From Comamonadaceae bacterium (lineage in GTDB: Bacteria > Pseudomonadota > Gammaproteobacteria > Burkholderiales > Burkholderiaceae_C): a stretch of DNA of 64,000 bases. Numbering within the stretch: position 1 is the stretch's first letter; every line of letters starts with the position of its first letter. Shown here one piece after another: positions 16,879 through 26,130 of this stretch. The translations under genes and the position numbers were made by a program. The stretch covers positions 1 through 64,000 of the forward strand of contig CANFWT010000005.1 of NCBI GenBank assembly GCA_947450895.1, written 5' to 3'. The notes below the pieces were generated by a model. It was not told the DNA's origin, made no database searches, and saw only the letters and a program-made list of their open reading frames with translations.

Positions 16879-18996
16879 CTAGCGGCGAAGCTCATTGGGT
16901 TTGGTTTCGGCATGCACGGTGTGGATCACTTTGACCGCCTGGTCGTCCGGAATCTCACCGTACGACAAAATCACCAGCTCACTGACGCGGTGGCGTACCG
17001 ACTTGGACAACCAGGGGCGAATGGCGGGCGACACCACCAGCACCGCGTTGTGGCCCTGGTCCTCCACCGACTTGGTGCCGTCACGCAGCGCGCTAAACAG
17101 CCGCTCGGCCAGTCCAGGCTCGATGACCATGTTTTGCCCCTGACCTTGCTGCTGCAACACGTTGTGAAGCAGCTGCTCCAGGCCGGGGTCCAGCGTCATC
17201 ACAGAAAGCGTTTCTTTGTCGTCGACCAGACCTTGAACAATCATGCGGCCCAGGCGCGGACGCACCAACGAGGTCAGCTGCTCCGGGTCCTGGGTGCGGG
17301 CGGCAACTTCGGACAAGGTTTCAACAATAGTGCGCATGTCACGGATCGAGACGCCGTCGCCCAGCAGGCTTTGCAGGGTGCGGGTCAACACACCCAGGGA
17401 CAGTTTGGCAGGCACCAGGTCTTCGACCAGCTTGGGCGACTTGGCGGTCAGCTTGTCCAGCAATTGCTGCACTTCGTCGTGGCTGAGCAGGTCGGACGCG
17501 TTGTCACGCAACACCTTGTTCAGGTGGGTGGCCACCGCGGTAGCGGCATCCACCACGGTGTAGCCCAGGGCGCGGGCGTGGTCGCGCTGTGAGGGTTCAA
17601 TCCACACCGCTTCCAGACCAAAGGCAGGCTCTTGCGTGGGCGTGCCTTCCAGCGGGCCGTAGACCTGGCCGGGATTGATCGCCATTTCGCGGCCGACTTT
17701 GACTTTGCCCCGGCCCCGGATCACGCCTTTGAGAACGATGTGGTAACTGTCGGGGTCGATGCTCAGGGCGTCACGGATACGCACCGGCTGGATCAAAAAG
17801 CCCAACTCCGCCGACAATTTCTTGCGCACCCCTTTGACGCGCGTCATCAGCTGGCCACCGGTATCGGCGTTGACCAGCGGAATCAGGCCGTAGCCAATTT
17901 CCAGTCCCACCAGATCGACCTGGTCGAGGTCTTCCCAGTCCAGCTCCTTCGGCTGGTCGGGCATGGCCGCGGCCGCCGCGATTTGCTCGGGCGTATCCAC
18001 GCCTGCAGCCGAACGGCGAAGCACATAAAAGCCCAGTGCGGCCGCGCCGCCCGACAAGGCAATAAACACCAAGTGCGGCATGCCGGGAACCAGCCCCAGG
18101 ATGGCCATGATGGACGAGGTAACAAACAGGGCGGTCGGGTTGCCTAACTGGGCGCCGGCCTGCTCGGCCATGGATTCGGTCGTCGTGACCCGAGTGACCA
18201 CGATAGCGGTGGCCAGCGAGAGCAACAAAGACGGGATTTGCGCGACCAAGCCGTCGCCAATCGTCAGCAGGGAATAAATGCGTCCGGCGTCGCTCAAGGA
18301 CAAGCCATGCTGGCCAATGCCAATGGCCAAGCCGCCGACCAGGTTGATGATCAAAATCATCAGGCCCGCAATGGCGTCGCCGCTGACGAACTTGGACGCA
18401 CCGTCCATGGAGCCGAAAAAGTCGGACTCTTGCGCCAGCTCGGCGCGGCGGGTTTTGGCGGTTTCCTGGTCAATCACACCGGCGTTGAGGTCGGCGTCAA
18501 TCGCCATTTGCTTGCCGGGCATCGCATCCAAGGTAAAGCGGGCGTTCACTTCAGAGACGCGGCCCGCACCCTTGGTCACCACGAAGAAGTTCACGATCAT
18601 CAAAATCGCAAAAATAATGAAGCCCACCACGTAGTTGCCGCCGATGACAAACTCGCCAAAAGCCGCCACGACCTTGCCAGCCGCCTCGTGGCCCTCGTGG
18701 CCGTTGACCAAAATCACGCGGGTGGACGCCACGTTGAGCGCCAGGCGCAGCATGGTGGCAAACAGGAGCACCGAGGGGAAAGCGGAGAATTCGAGCGGTT
18801 TGCGAATCTTGATCGCGATCATGATGATCAGCACGCTCGACGCAATGTTGAAGGTGAACAGCATGTCCAGCAACATCGGGTGCAAAGGAATCACGAGCAT
18901 GCCCATGATCAACAAGACCAGCGCAGGGATGCTCAGGTCGTTGAAGTTGAACTTGGCGAGGTTTTGTCGAATGTTCGACAGGGTCATCGTGCTCAT
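16879..18996 (-). CDS. flhA: Flagellar export gate protein FlhA
   Basis: Large membrane protein of the flagellar type III export gate. From ATG 18996 it has 705 residues: about eight N-terminal helices (IPALVLLIMGMLVIPLHP onward), the conserved cytoplasmic loop with VSEVNARFTLDAMPGKQMAI, and a C-terminal cytoplasmic domain. A TTG two codons upstream is a poorer start; neither has a strong ribosome site. It heads flhA-flhF-flhG-fliA and has a sigma-54-type promoter at 19070-19085, divergent from fliK. Confidence 0.96.
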   Translation of the reverse strand: MSTMTLSNIRQNLAKFNFNDLSIPALVLLIMGMLVIPLHPMLLDMLFTFNIASSVLIIMIAIKIRKPLEFSAFPSVLLFATMLRLALNVASTRVILVNGHEGHEAAGKVVAAFGEFVIGGNYVVGFIIFAILMIVNFFVVTKGAGRVSEVNARFTLDAMPGKQMAIDADLNAGVIDQETAKTRRAELAQESDFFGSMDGASKFVSGDAIAGLMILIINLVGGLAIGIGQHGLSLSDAGRIYSLLTIGDGLVAQIPSLLLSLATAIVVTRVTTTESMAEQAGAQLGNPTALFVTSSIMAILGLVPGMPHLVFIALSGGAAALGFYVLRRSAAGVDTPEQIAAAAAMPDQPKELDWEDLDQVDLVGLEIGYGLIPLVNADTGGQLMTRVKGVRKKLSAELGFLIQPVRIRDALSIDPDSYHIVLKGVIRGRGKVKVGREMAINPGQVYGPLEGTPTQEPAFGLEAVWIEPSQRDHARALGYTVVDAATAVATHLNKVLRDNASDLLSHDEVQQLLDKLTAKSPKLVEDLVPAKLSLGVLTRTLQSLLGDGVSIRDMRTIVETLSEVAARTQDPEQLTSLVRPRLGRMIVQGLVDDKETLSVMTLDPGLEQLLHNVLQQQGQGQNMVIEPGLAERLFSALRDGTKSVEDQGHNAVLVVSPAIRPWLSKSVRHRVSELVILSYGEIPDDQAVKVIHTVHAETKPNELRR

Positions 18997-19069
18997 GGGC
19001 AAAATTTCAGGAAATTCAGGACCTTACGTCGGGATTGGGGCGAAAATACACTGGCATGCAGGCCTTGAA

Positions 19070-19085
19070 CGCAATCTCCATGCCA
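19070..19085 (-). promoter_or_regulatory. Sigma-54 promoter of flhA-flhF-flhG-fliA
   Basis: TGGCATG-GAGA-TTGCG. GG and GC are separated by ten bases as required, and six of seven -24 positions match TGGCACG. The start site would be near 19059, about 60 bases before flhA. Confidence 0.82.
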
Positions 19086-19107
19086 CCGATTTCCGACAGC
19101 GCAGGGC

Positions 19108-19121
19108 GCCACGGCGGTGGC
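19108..19121. promoter_or_regulatory. Inverted repeat between divergent sigma-54 promoters
   Basis: GCCAC-GGCG-GTGGC lies between the flhA and fliK promoters, about 22 bp upstream of the first -24 element and 27 bp upstream of the second. It is a candidate shared activator site. No equivalent copy was found at the other sigma-54 promoters, so this stays weak. Confidence 0.25.
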
Positions 19122-19147
19122 CAGCGGCGGCAAGGCCTTTCCTGTCA

Positions 19148-19163
19148 TGGTTCTTGCATTGCT
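19148..19163 (+). promoter_or_regulatory. Sigma-54 promoter of the fliK operon
   Basis: TGGTTCT-TGCA-TTGCT. GG-N10-GC spacing is exact and the -12 element is ideal; the -24 matches TGGCACG at four of seven positions. Expected start near 19174, some 36 bases before fliK. Confidence 0.65.
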
Positions 19164-19209
19164 GTGGCCTACCGCCACCGCGTGTGGCCTTCACCAGAAC
19201 GGCATTTCA

Positions 19210-20763
19210 ATGGAATCCCCTCTTAGTTTTTTGAACACGCGCAGCGTCTCCCCCCCCGCGAGCGAGACCAGCACGGCCCAGCCCAGCGCCGTACGCGCTG
19301 CCGACGCGCCCGCTTTTGCGGACGTTTTGAGCGGTCACAGCCTCAAATTCCAACGGCAACACCTTGCCGCCCTGGGCACACCGACCGCAGGCTTGCAGGA
19401 AGTGCCCCTGAGTGACAAGCTCACCGTCATCACCAGCGACGCTCCGCTGCCTGACATGGCCAGCTTGGCCCAGTTCGCCCGCGCGCAGGGGCTCGATGAA
19501 TCGGCAGTGCAAGCGCTGTTTGGCGCCTGCAGCACCCCAATTACAACGTCCGCTTTGGTGCCAGAGGTGTTGGCAGCGGCCGACATCACCGCCCCCCAAA
19601 GCGCCGAAGCCGAAGTTGCGATGGGGAGTCCTGGCACCTCTGACTGGGCCGCAGCGGGCGTGCAGATCAACATCATCAGCGCCCAGCCTGCCGCGACGTC
19701 AACGCCGGCGATGGTGCCCCCAGCGCCTTTGGCAACCGTGGCGCCGTTAAACCCACCGGGCACGCCCACCAGCCCCGCGCTCCACTTGCCGTCGGCACCG
19801 ACCGTGGCGCCTACCGTACCTGGAGGACTTTCGGTGCAAGAACTGCTGGCGTCCCCCCAACTTCGCGCAAGCGCCATGGCGCCGACCATTGCACCGGCAA
19901 GCATCGCTGCAACGACGGAATTGCCTTCCGGCTTGATGCCCATGACCGGGCAAGCATGGGTCGGAACCGCCAGTACGGCATCTGTGGATGCCGATGCACC
20001 CGTGGCCACCGCCACGCCGCAAGAGGCGGTACGCCTGACCCTTGCCATGCCAGCGCCCGAGATCACCAAGCGCCTGGCGCAGATGTCTGGCACGGGCAAA
20101 GCGTCGACATGGGCTGCGCTGCTGGCAGCCGGGCCGCTTTCCAAGGAACTGGCGACCACGCCCAGCGAAGCCCTGGCACTTGAAGTACCGCCGGACTATG
20201 ACCTTGGGCTGGCAGCGTCGGCCAGCGAAACGGCCACTGCCGGTGGGAAAGAAATTCCACTGCCGGCACCCAGCGCTGCGCCCCAAGCCGTGGCCGGTGC
20301 CGGCAGCGGCAGCAACGCCGACAGCAACACCGGCAACGCCCAGGCGCAAGCCGATCACCGAGCACAACAGTTCCAGCAAATCGCTGACCAAATGGGCCAG
20401 GCCGCCGCCCAGCGCCTCATCGCCCAGATTGAGCGCGGGCAGTGGAAGATGCAGCTGCGCATGCAACCGGCCGCATTGGGCAACATCAAGGTGGAGCTGG
20501 ACATGCACGCGGGCGGCCTGGACGCTTTATTTAGCACCGACAATGCGGTCACGCGCGAACTGATGGTCCAAGGCAGCCATAAGCTGCGCAGCACCTTGGC
20601 AGATGCTGGCATGACAGTTGCTTCAGTTACGGTGAACGGAGAGCAAAATCGCCAATCTGGCGGAAACTCGACACCGGGCCGGCAACGTGGCTTGCCAAGC
20701 GCAGTGCGCTCCGCCAGCGGTGTTGCGCCCGCCGCGTCCGACGGCCTGAATGTGCTGGCGTGA
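19210..20763 (+). CDS. fliK: Flagellar hook-length control protein FliK
   Basis: Exported ruler that sets hook length and triggers the FlhB specificity switch. From ATG 19210 it has 517 residues: a long low-complexity Ala/Pro/Thr-rich body, then the conserved C-terminal domain (about 405-490) with AQRLIAQIERGQWKMQLRM and PAALGNIKVELDMHAGG. The frame extends upstream to 19117, but the sigma-54 promoter lies within that part, so ATG 19210 fits better. It starts the fliK-L-M-N-O-P-Q-R-flhB run. A second FliK-like gene is at 39932. Confidence 0.92.
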   Translation: MESPLSFLNTRSVSPPASETSTAQPSAVRAADAPAFADVLSGHSLKFQRQHLAALGTPTAGLQEVPLSDKLTVITSDAPLPDMASLAQFARAQGLDESAVQALFGACSTPITTSALVPEVLAAADITAPQSAEAEVAMGSPGTSDWAAAGVQINIISAQPAATSTPAMVPPAPLATVAPLNPPGTPTSPALHLPSAPTVAPTVPGGLSVQELLASPQLRASAMAPTIAPASIAATTELPSGLMPMTGQAWVGTASTASVDADAPVATATPQEAVRLTLAMPAPEITKRLAQMSGTGKASTWAALLAAGPLSKELATTPSEALALEVPPDYDLGLAASASETATAGGKEIPLPAPSAAPQAVAGAGSGSNADSNTGNAQAQADHRAQQFQQIADQMGQAAAQRLIAQIERGQWKMQLRMQPAALGNIKVELDMHAGGLDALFSTDNAVTRELMVQGSHKLRSTLADAGMTVASVTVNGEQNRQSGGNSTPGRQRGLPSAVRSASGVAPAASDGLNVLA

Positions 20764-20811
20764 GCCACAGGTAAGAATAGTTGAAATTGAACCGCTAAAC
20801 AAAGGTGTCCC

Positions 20812-21471
20812 ATGGCTGAAGCAGCAACCCCGGAAGTCGAAGAAAAGCCCAAAAAGCCCATCGTCAAGATCATCTTGGCGGTGGTGGCGCTGGTGGTCCT
20901 GATTGCCGGGACCATGGTCGGAACCCTTTTCATCACGGGATTTTTCAACAAACCGGCCCCCACCGCTGACCAGGCGATTGCCGAAGGTGCGGCACCGGCC
21001 GAAGGCCATGGCGAGAAGCCGGCCGAAGGTGGGCATGGCGCCCCGGCTGGCGAGAAAAAGGCCGAAGGCGGCCATGGTGAGAAGAAGGCCGAAGGTGGCA
21101 AGGACGCCGGCGGCCCTCCCAAGCTCAACAAAAAATCGCCTGACAGCCCCCGTTTTGAATACACCTACAGCCAACTCGAGCGCGAGTTTCTGGTCAACCT
21201 GATGGGCTCGCGCAAAGTCATGTCGGTGCAAATCGCCCTGATGACCCGCTACGACGAGCGCGTGGTCGAAAACGTGAAAAAGCACGAATTCGCGCTGCGC
21301 TCGGTGGTGATGGACTCGATGCGCATGACCACGGAGGCCGATCTGGTCAAGCCAGACTTCCGCAAGGATTTGGCGATCAAAATCCGCGACGCGATGAACA
21401 CCTTGCTCGAGAAATACGAAGACTTTGGCGGCGTCGAGGAAATCTATTTCACCTCGTTCATTGTGCAATGA
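20812..21471 (+). CDS. fliL: Flagellar basal body-associated protein FliL
   Basis: Single-pass inner-membrane protein that supports stator function around the basal body. The 219-residue protein has a helix at about 18-42, a low-complexity linker with repeated GHGEKKAEGG-type units (about 60-105), and the periplasmic domain with YTYSQLEREFLVNLM and a VEEIYFTSFIVQ end. The linker makes it some 40-60 residues longer than usual. AAAGG precedes the ATG. fliM follows after 30 bp. Confidence 0.93.
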   Translation: MAEAATPEVEEKPKKPIVKIILAVVALVVLIAGTMVGTLFITGFFNKPAPTADQAIAEGAAPAEGHGEKPAEGGHGAPAGEKKAEGGHGEKKAEGGKDAGGPPKLNKKSPDSPRFEYTYSQLEREFLVNLMGSRKVMSVQIALMTRYDERVVENVKKHEFALRSVVMDSMRMTTEADLVKPDFRKDLAIKIRDAMNTLLEKYEDFGGVEEIYFTSFIVQ

Positions 21472-21501
21472 TGGCAGGCAGTCCGATCTCCCTGGCGCAC
21501 T

Positions 21502-22494
21502 ATGGCAGATAACCTCTTATCCGCAGACGAGCTGTCGGCCCTGGCCGAAGGCGTCAGCGATGGCTCTATCGCGGTTGACACCGGCTTTAACACGGCAGCA
21601 CGCGTGCGCAAGCACGATATTGCCAGCGAAGACAGCAGCCTGGGCGTCAACGTCACGGCGATTGACATGATCAACGAGCGCTTTATCCGCCTGTTCCGCC
21701 CCGGACTGCTGGAAGTGTTGCGCAGCAGCCCGCGGATCAACCCGATGAAGGTGCAAATCATCAAGTTTGGTGATTACATCCGCGAATTGCGCGCCCCGCT
21801 GTCGGTGAATGTGATTCGGATGAACCCCTTGCGGGGTTACTCCATGGTGGTCATTGACCCCACCATCGTGTTCAGTTCCCTCGACAGTTTTTTTGGCGGC
21901 TTCGGCAAGGGCGCTATTGGCCAGCTTTCGCCCGGGCGCATGTTCACGCCTATGGAGACCCGCATCATCAACATGATTCTGGATGTGACGTTTCGAAACC
22001 TCAAAGAGGCCTGGGGACCGGTAATGCCGCTGGACTTCGAATTCGTCAGTTCCGAGATCAACCCGCAATTTGCCCAGATTGCCGATGAAAATGACCTCGT
22101 CATCCTGAGCCGTTTTGAAACCGAAACCGCCACCCAAAACATGGGTTTTATTGACATTTTGCACCCCTACGCCTCGCTCAAACCGGTGCGCGAGCTGCTG
22201 CGCAGCCGCGTGCAGTCCGGTGACGGCAACGAGGATTCGGACCGCATCTGGCGTGAAAATCTGGAGGAGTCGGTTGGCAGCGCGTGCCTTGAGGCAAGCG
22301 TTATCCTTGGCCAGGTCAACACAACGTTGCGGGTGGTTGAAACCATGAAACCCGGGGATATCTTGTATTTTAAAAAACCAGAATTTGCAGTGCTGCAACC
22401 TAACGGCATCCCCGCCTTTGATGTTCAGGTGGGAACCCTGGGCGCCCAGACCGCCGTGCAAATAGAGCGCGCCGTCGTTCCCGGCAACCACTAA
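21502..22494 (+). CDS. fliM: Flagellar motor switch protein FliM
   Basis: C-ring protein that binds phospho-CheY and sets rotation direction. The 330-residue protein opens MADNLLSADELSALAEGV, a variant of the usual N-terminal CheY-binding segment (LSQDEIDALL), then the middle domain with INERFIRLFRPGLLEVLR and the C-terminal surface domain (GDILYFKKPE). Normal length and position between fliL and fliN. Confidence 0.95.
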   Translation: MADNLLSADELSALAEGVSDGSIAVDTGFNTAARVRKHDIASEDSSLGVNVTAIDMINERFIRLFRPGLLEVLRSSPRINPMKVQIIKFGDYIRELRAPLSVNVIRMNPLRGYSMVVIDPTIVFSSLDSFFGGFGKGAIGQLSPGRMFTPMETRIINMILDVTFRNLKEAWGPVMPLDFEFVSSEINPQFAQIADENDLVILSRFETETATQNMGFIDILHPYASLKPVRELLRSRVQSGDGNEDSDRIWRENLEESVGSACLEASVILGQVNTTLRVVETMKPGDILYFKKPEFAVLQPNGIPAFDVQVGTLGAQTAVQIERAVVPGNH

Positions 22495-22513
22495 ACACCC
22501 TAGGAATTACGCC

Positions 22514-22825
22514 ATGAGCGACACACCTGACGCAAAAATGCTCCCCGGCCCCGCAGACCCGGAAAATCAAATCAATCCCGAAGTGCTGCAAAACATCAGC
22601 GTGACCATGAGCATCGAAGTAGGACGGGCCATGATCAAAATCAAAGACCTGATGCGCCTGACCCAGGGCAGCGTAGTGGAACTCGACCGCATTGCCGGAG
22701 AACCACTTGACCTTCTCATCAACAACACCGTGGTGGCCCAAGGCGAAGTGGTACTGGTCAATGAGCGCTATGGCATCCGACTGACGCGCGTCGTTCCCGC
22801 TTCCGAGCGGATGAAACACCTGTAA
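22514..22825 (+). CDS. fliN: Flagellar motor switch protein FliN
   Basis: C-ring protein of 103 residues. The SpoA-type domain is clear: VTMSIEVGRAMIKIKDLM, GSVVELDRIAGEPLDLLINN and VVAQGEVVLVNERYGIRLT. AGGA stands before the ATG. It lies 19 bp after fliM and 7 bp before fliO. Confidence 0.96.
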   Translation: MSDTPDAKMLPGPADPENQINPEVLQNISVTMSIEVGRAMIKIKDLMRLTQGSVVELDRIAGEPLDLLINNTVVAQGEVVLVNERYGIRLTRVVPASERMKHL

Positions 22826-22832
22826 TACATCC

Positions 22833-23132
22833 ATGGGACCAGCCGCAAGCGGTATTGATTGGCTGCGCGTTGGTGCCAGCATGGTGCTGGTGCTGGGGCT
22901 GCTGGGTGCTCTGTTTTGGATGCTCAAACGCATGAAAAGCCTGCAGGTCAAATACAAGGGCCCTGCACGCCTGGAGGTGCTGGAAACCATCAGCGTCGGA
23001 CCTCGGCAAAAAATGGCACTGGTGCGTGTGGGTGCGCACCAGGTGCTGGTGGGCATGACCGCCACCCAATTCACTGCTTTGGGCAGCTGGGACGCCCCTG
23101 CCCCCACGGAGGATGCGCCGCGTGAAAACTAA
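22833..23132 (+). CDS. fliO: Flagellar export apparatus assembly protein FliO
   Basis: Small membrane protein (99 residues) that helps assemble the FliP ring. One helix lies at about 12-30 (ASMVLVLGLLGALFWML), then the conserved LEVLETISVGPRQKMALVRV. Its end overlaps the start of fliP. Position between fliN and fliP supports the call. Confidence 0.92.
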   Translation: MGPAASGIDWLRVGASMVLVLGLLGALFWMLKRMKSLQVKYKGPARLEVLETISVGPRQKMALVRVGAHQVLVGMTATQFTALGSWDAPAPTEDAPREN

Positions 23133-23865
23133 ATGGATCTGGGCCGCCTGCGCTGCCGCACTGCTGTTGGTACCCGCCATGGGCTGGGCGCAGGGCATTC
23201 CCATGGTCAATGTGACCGGCACCGGCAAAGACTCGCAGTACAGCCTGTCCTTGCAATTGCTGGCGCTGATGACAACCATCAGCCTGCTGCCCTCGCTCTT
23301 GCTGATGATGACCTCGTTTGTACGCATCATCATCGTTATGTCCATCCTGCGCCAGGCGCTGGGCACGGGGCAAACCCCTCCCAACAACGTGCTGGTCGGC
23401 ATCGCGCTGTTTTTGACGCTGTTCATCATGTCGCCGGTGCTGACGGACATTTACGCCAATGCAGTGGTGCCGTACATGGAAAACGGCATGAAGTTTGACA
23501 AGGCACTGGCCGCTGCCGAGGCACCTCTGCGCGGCTTCATGCTCAAGCAAACCCGCGAAGACGACATTGGCCTGTTCATGCAAATGGCACGCAAGGCCGA
23601 TGTGACCGATGCGACGCAAGTGCCGTTTACCACGCTGGTGCCGGCCTTCATCACGTCCGAGCTCAAAAGCGCTTTCACCATCGGCTTTCTGATTTACATC
23701 CCCTTTGTCGTCATTGACCTGATCGTGGCCAGCGTACTGATGTCCATGGGCATGGCCATGCTCTCGCCCATGATGATTTCCATGCCCTTCAAGCTGATGC
23801 TCTTTGTGCTGGTGGACGGTTGGAGCCTGATCATGGGTTCGCTGGCAGCGAGCTTTGTGCATTAA
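23122..23865 (+). CDS. fliP: Flagellar export gate protein FliP
   Basis: Core subunit of the export gate channel, made with a cleaved signal peptide (AAALLLVPAMGWAQG). About 247 residues with MTSFVRIIIVMSILRQALG, PPNNVLVGIALFLTLFIM and a C-terminal helix pair. GTG 23122 is chosen: the strong GGAGG at 23108-23112 ends nine bases before it, whereas it abuts the ATG at 23113 with no spacing. Either start leaves the mature protein unchanged. It overlaps fliO and precedes fliQ by 28 bp. Confidence 0.93.
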   Translation: MKTKWIWAACAAALLLVPAMGWAQGIPMVNVTGTGKDSQYSLSLQLLALMTTISLLPSLLLMMTSFVRIIIVMSILRQALGTGQTPPNNVLVGIALFLTLFIMSPVLTDIYANAVVPYMENGMKFDKALAAAEAPLRGFMLKQTREDDIGLFMQMARKADVTDATQVPFTTLVPAFITSELKSAFTIGFLIYIPFVVIDLIVASVLMSMGMAMLSPMMISMPFKLMLFVLVDGWSLIMGSLAASFVH

Positions 23866-23893
23866 CGCTGACCACCCCTTAAGGAAGAAAAAA

Positions 23894-24163
23894 ATGGACA
23901 TTGCCGCCGTTGTTGACCTCGGACACCAGGCCTTGTGGATGATTGTCTTGATCTCAGCCCCGCTCTTGGGCGTGTCTTTGGCGGTGGGTTTATTCATCGG
24001 CATCATCCAGGCCGCCACCTCGATCAATGAATCCACCCTGAGCTTCATCCCCAAACTCGCCGCACTGGCCATTACGCTGGCCATTGTGGGCGGCTGGCAA
24101 TTGGCCACGCTGGTGGACTACACGCGCGGCCTGTTCCAGCGCATCCCGACCTTGTTTGCCTGA
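23894..24163 (+). CDS. fliQ: Flagellar export gate protein FliQ
   Basis: Two-helix export gate subunit of 89 residues, the normal size. It starts MDIAAVVDLGHQALWMIV and contains GLFIGIIQAATSINESTL and PKLAALAITLAI. AAGGAAG lies about eight bases before the chosen ATG; a longer upstream reading begins inside fliP and is discarded. Confidence 0.96.
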   Translation: MDIAAVVDLGHQALWMIVLISAPLLGVSLAVGLFIGIIQAATSINESTLSFIPKLAALAITLAIVGGWQLATLVDYTRGLFQRIPTLFA

Positions 24164-24187
24164 ACACGCCGCCGAGCACTTGCGCGC

Positions 24188-24958
24188 ATGAACCTTCTGG
24201 CCAACGACATCATCGAACGTTTTTACACGTTCTTGTGGCCCATGTTGCGCATCTCGGCGCTGCTGATGTCAGCGCCGATCTTTTCGCTGCGCTCACTCAA
24301 TGTGCGCATGCGCGTTTTGCTGGCGGTGGCCATCACCTGGATGGTCTACCCGGTGTTCACCTGGCCGGTGATTGACCCGGTGTCGCCCGCGGGCATTGTG
24401 GAAATCTTCAATCAAATCAGCATCGGCCTGGTGATGGGCCTGAGTTTGCAGGTGATCACCTCGGCGATTTTGCTGGCTGGCCAATCGGTCTCCACCGCCA
24501 TTGGCTTGTCCATGGCCAACCTGATGGACCCCAACCTCGGCAATGTGCCGGTCCTGGCGCAGTTTCTGCTGATTTTGTCGACCCTGATCTTTGTAGGCAT
24601 GGGCGGCCACGCCATGCTGTTGGGGCTGGTCATTGACAGCTTTGCCAGCCTGCCTATTGGCAAGGGCCTGGTCACCGCAGGAGCCTGGGCGCACTTTGTG
24701 CAATGGAGTTCGATGATCTTTCTGGGTGGATTGCTCTTGGCGCTGCCGGTGATGGTGACCATGCTGTTTATCAACATTGGCCTGGGCGTGGCCACGCGCG
24801 CCGCGCCCAGCCTGAACATTTTTTCTCTGGGTCTGCCGGTCATGATCGTGGCCGGTTTTGGCATTTTGATGGTGGCCCTGCCCAGCATGGGCGCGCGCAT
24901 GCAGTGGCTCTGGCTGCAGGGCTTTGTGGAAATTCGCGGCCAGTTTGGCCTGCAATAA
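24188..24958 (+). CDS. fliR: Flagellar export gate protein FliR
   Basis: Export gate subunit of 256 residues with about six membrane helices, including ISIGLVMGLSLQVITSAILL and the middle block AIGLSMANLMDPNLG. Normal length; placed between fliQ and flhB as usual. Confidence 0.95.
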   Translation: MNLLANDIIERFYTFLWPMLRISALLMSAPIFSLRSLNVRMRVLLAVAITWMVYPVFTWPVIDPVSPAGIVEIFNQISIGLVMGLSLQVITSAILLAGQSVSTAIGLSMANLMDPNLGNVPVLAQFLLILSTLIFVGMGGHAMLLGLVIDSFASLPIGKGLVTAGAWAHFVQWSSMIFLGGLLLALPVMVTMLFINIGLGVATRAAPSLNIFSLGLPVMIVAGFGILMVALPSMGARMQWLWLQGFVEIRGQFGLQ

Positions 24959-24972
24959 GGCGCTGACACACC

Positions 24973-26130
24973 ATGTCCGACGACAGCGCAGAACGCACCG
25001 AAGAACCGACCGCCAGGCGCCTCAAGCGCGCCCGCGAAGAGGGCCAGGTCGCGCGCTCGCAAGAGTTGCCTGCGGCGGGCGTGATGATTGGCGCGGTGCT
25101 GATGCTGATGTCGCTGGGCGGCGTCTGGTTTCACCAGTTGTCGGTCTACTTCGCCGCTGGATTTACCCTGGACCGCAAGTTCCTCGACACGCCGGCGCTG
25201 CTGCCACAGGCCTTTGCCACCCAGGCCAGCCACGGTTTTTTGCTGGTGCTGCCTCTGATGCTGGTGACCATGGTGGTGGCGATTCTGGCCTCGGGTGCCA
25301 CGGGCGGATTTTTGTTTTCGTGGGACGCGATCCTGCCAAAACTGTCCAAGCTCGACCCCATCGCAGGCATCCAGCGCATGTTCGGTGGCCACGCCGTGGT
25401 TGAGCTGCTCAAGTCGATTCTCAAGTTCACACTCATCGCAGTGGTGCTGTTGATGCTGCTGGACCGGCATTTTGCCGCTCTGTTGTCGCTCGGCGGTATG
25501 GGACTGGAGCCCGCGCTGGCCATGGCGGGTTCGCTGATTTCGGAGTCGGTGCTGTGGTTGACGCTGAGCCTGGTGCTCATTGCCATGATTGACGCGCCCT
25601 ACCAGCGCTACTCCTTCATGAAGCGCATGCGCATGTCCAAACAAGAAATTCGCGACGAGCACAAGGACATGGAAGGCCGCCCCGAAGTCAAAGCCCAAAT
25701 TCGCCGCCGCCAGCGCGAAGTGGCCACCGTGCGGATGATGCAAAAGGTCAAGGACGCCGACGTCATCATCACCAACCCGGAGCATTTCGCCATCGCCTTG
25801 TCTTACGACCCCACGGCCGACGGCGCGCCGATTTTGCTGGCCAAGGGCGCCGACTTTGTGGCCGCCCGCATCCGCGAAGAAGCCAAGACCAACCACATCG
25901 AAATTTTCCAGGCACCCGAGCTGGCCCGCGCTTTGTACTTCACCACCGAACTCGACCAGCCCATTCCTGAGGCCCTGTACTTTGCCGTCGCGCAGGTGAT
26001 CGCCTATGTATTTAGCTTAGCGCAGGTACAGCCAGGGGTCGAGCCAATGGCGCGTCCTAGCCCGAAAATCCCTGCCACCATGTTGTTTGACGCCGACGGC
26101 AAACAACTCTCGCCCCAGGCCGCCGCATGA
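24973..26130 (+). CDS. flhB: Flagellar export switch protein FlhB
   Basis: Export gate protein that changes substrate class from rod/hook to filament after self-cleavage. The 385-residue protein starts MSDDSAERTEEPTARRLKRA, has four helices, then the cytoplasmic domain with the cleavage site NPEH at 268-271 (usually NPTH). N268, P269 and H271 are kept; Thr is replaced by Glu. The C-terminal part continues with GAPILLAKGADFVAARI. It overlaps the next gene by four bases. Confidence 0.95.
   Translation: MSDDSAERTEEPTARRLKRAREEGQVARSQELPAAGVMIGAVLMLMSLGGVWFHQLSVYFAAGFTLDRKFLDTPALLPQAFATQASHGFLLVLPLMLVTMVVAILASGATGGFLFSWDAILPKLSKLDPIAGIQRMFGGHAVVELLKSILKFTLIAVVLLMLLDRHFAALLSLGGMGLEPALAMAGSLISESVLWLTLSLVLIAMIDAPYQRYSFMKRMRMSKQEIRDEHKDMEGRPEVKAQIRRRQREVATVRMMQKVKDADVIITNPEHFAIALSYDPTADGAPILLAKGADFVAARIREEAKTNHIEIFQAPELARALYFTTELDQPIPEALYFAVAQVIAYVFSLAQVQPGVEPMARPSPKIPATMLFDADGKQLSPQAAA

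Noticed and set aside
20088-20103. TGGCACG with GC at the correct spacing inside fliK
   Set aside because: The -12 element is AAGCG and the site lies within the coding region of fliK with no gene start near; likely chance.
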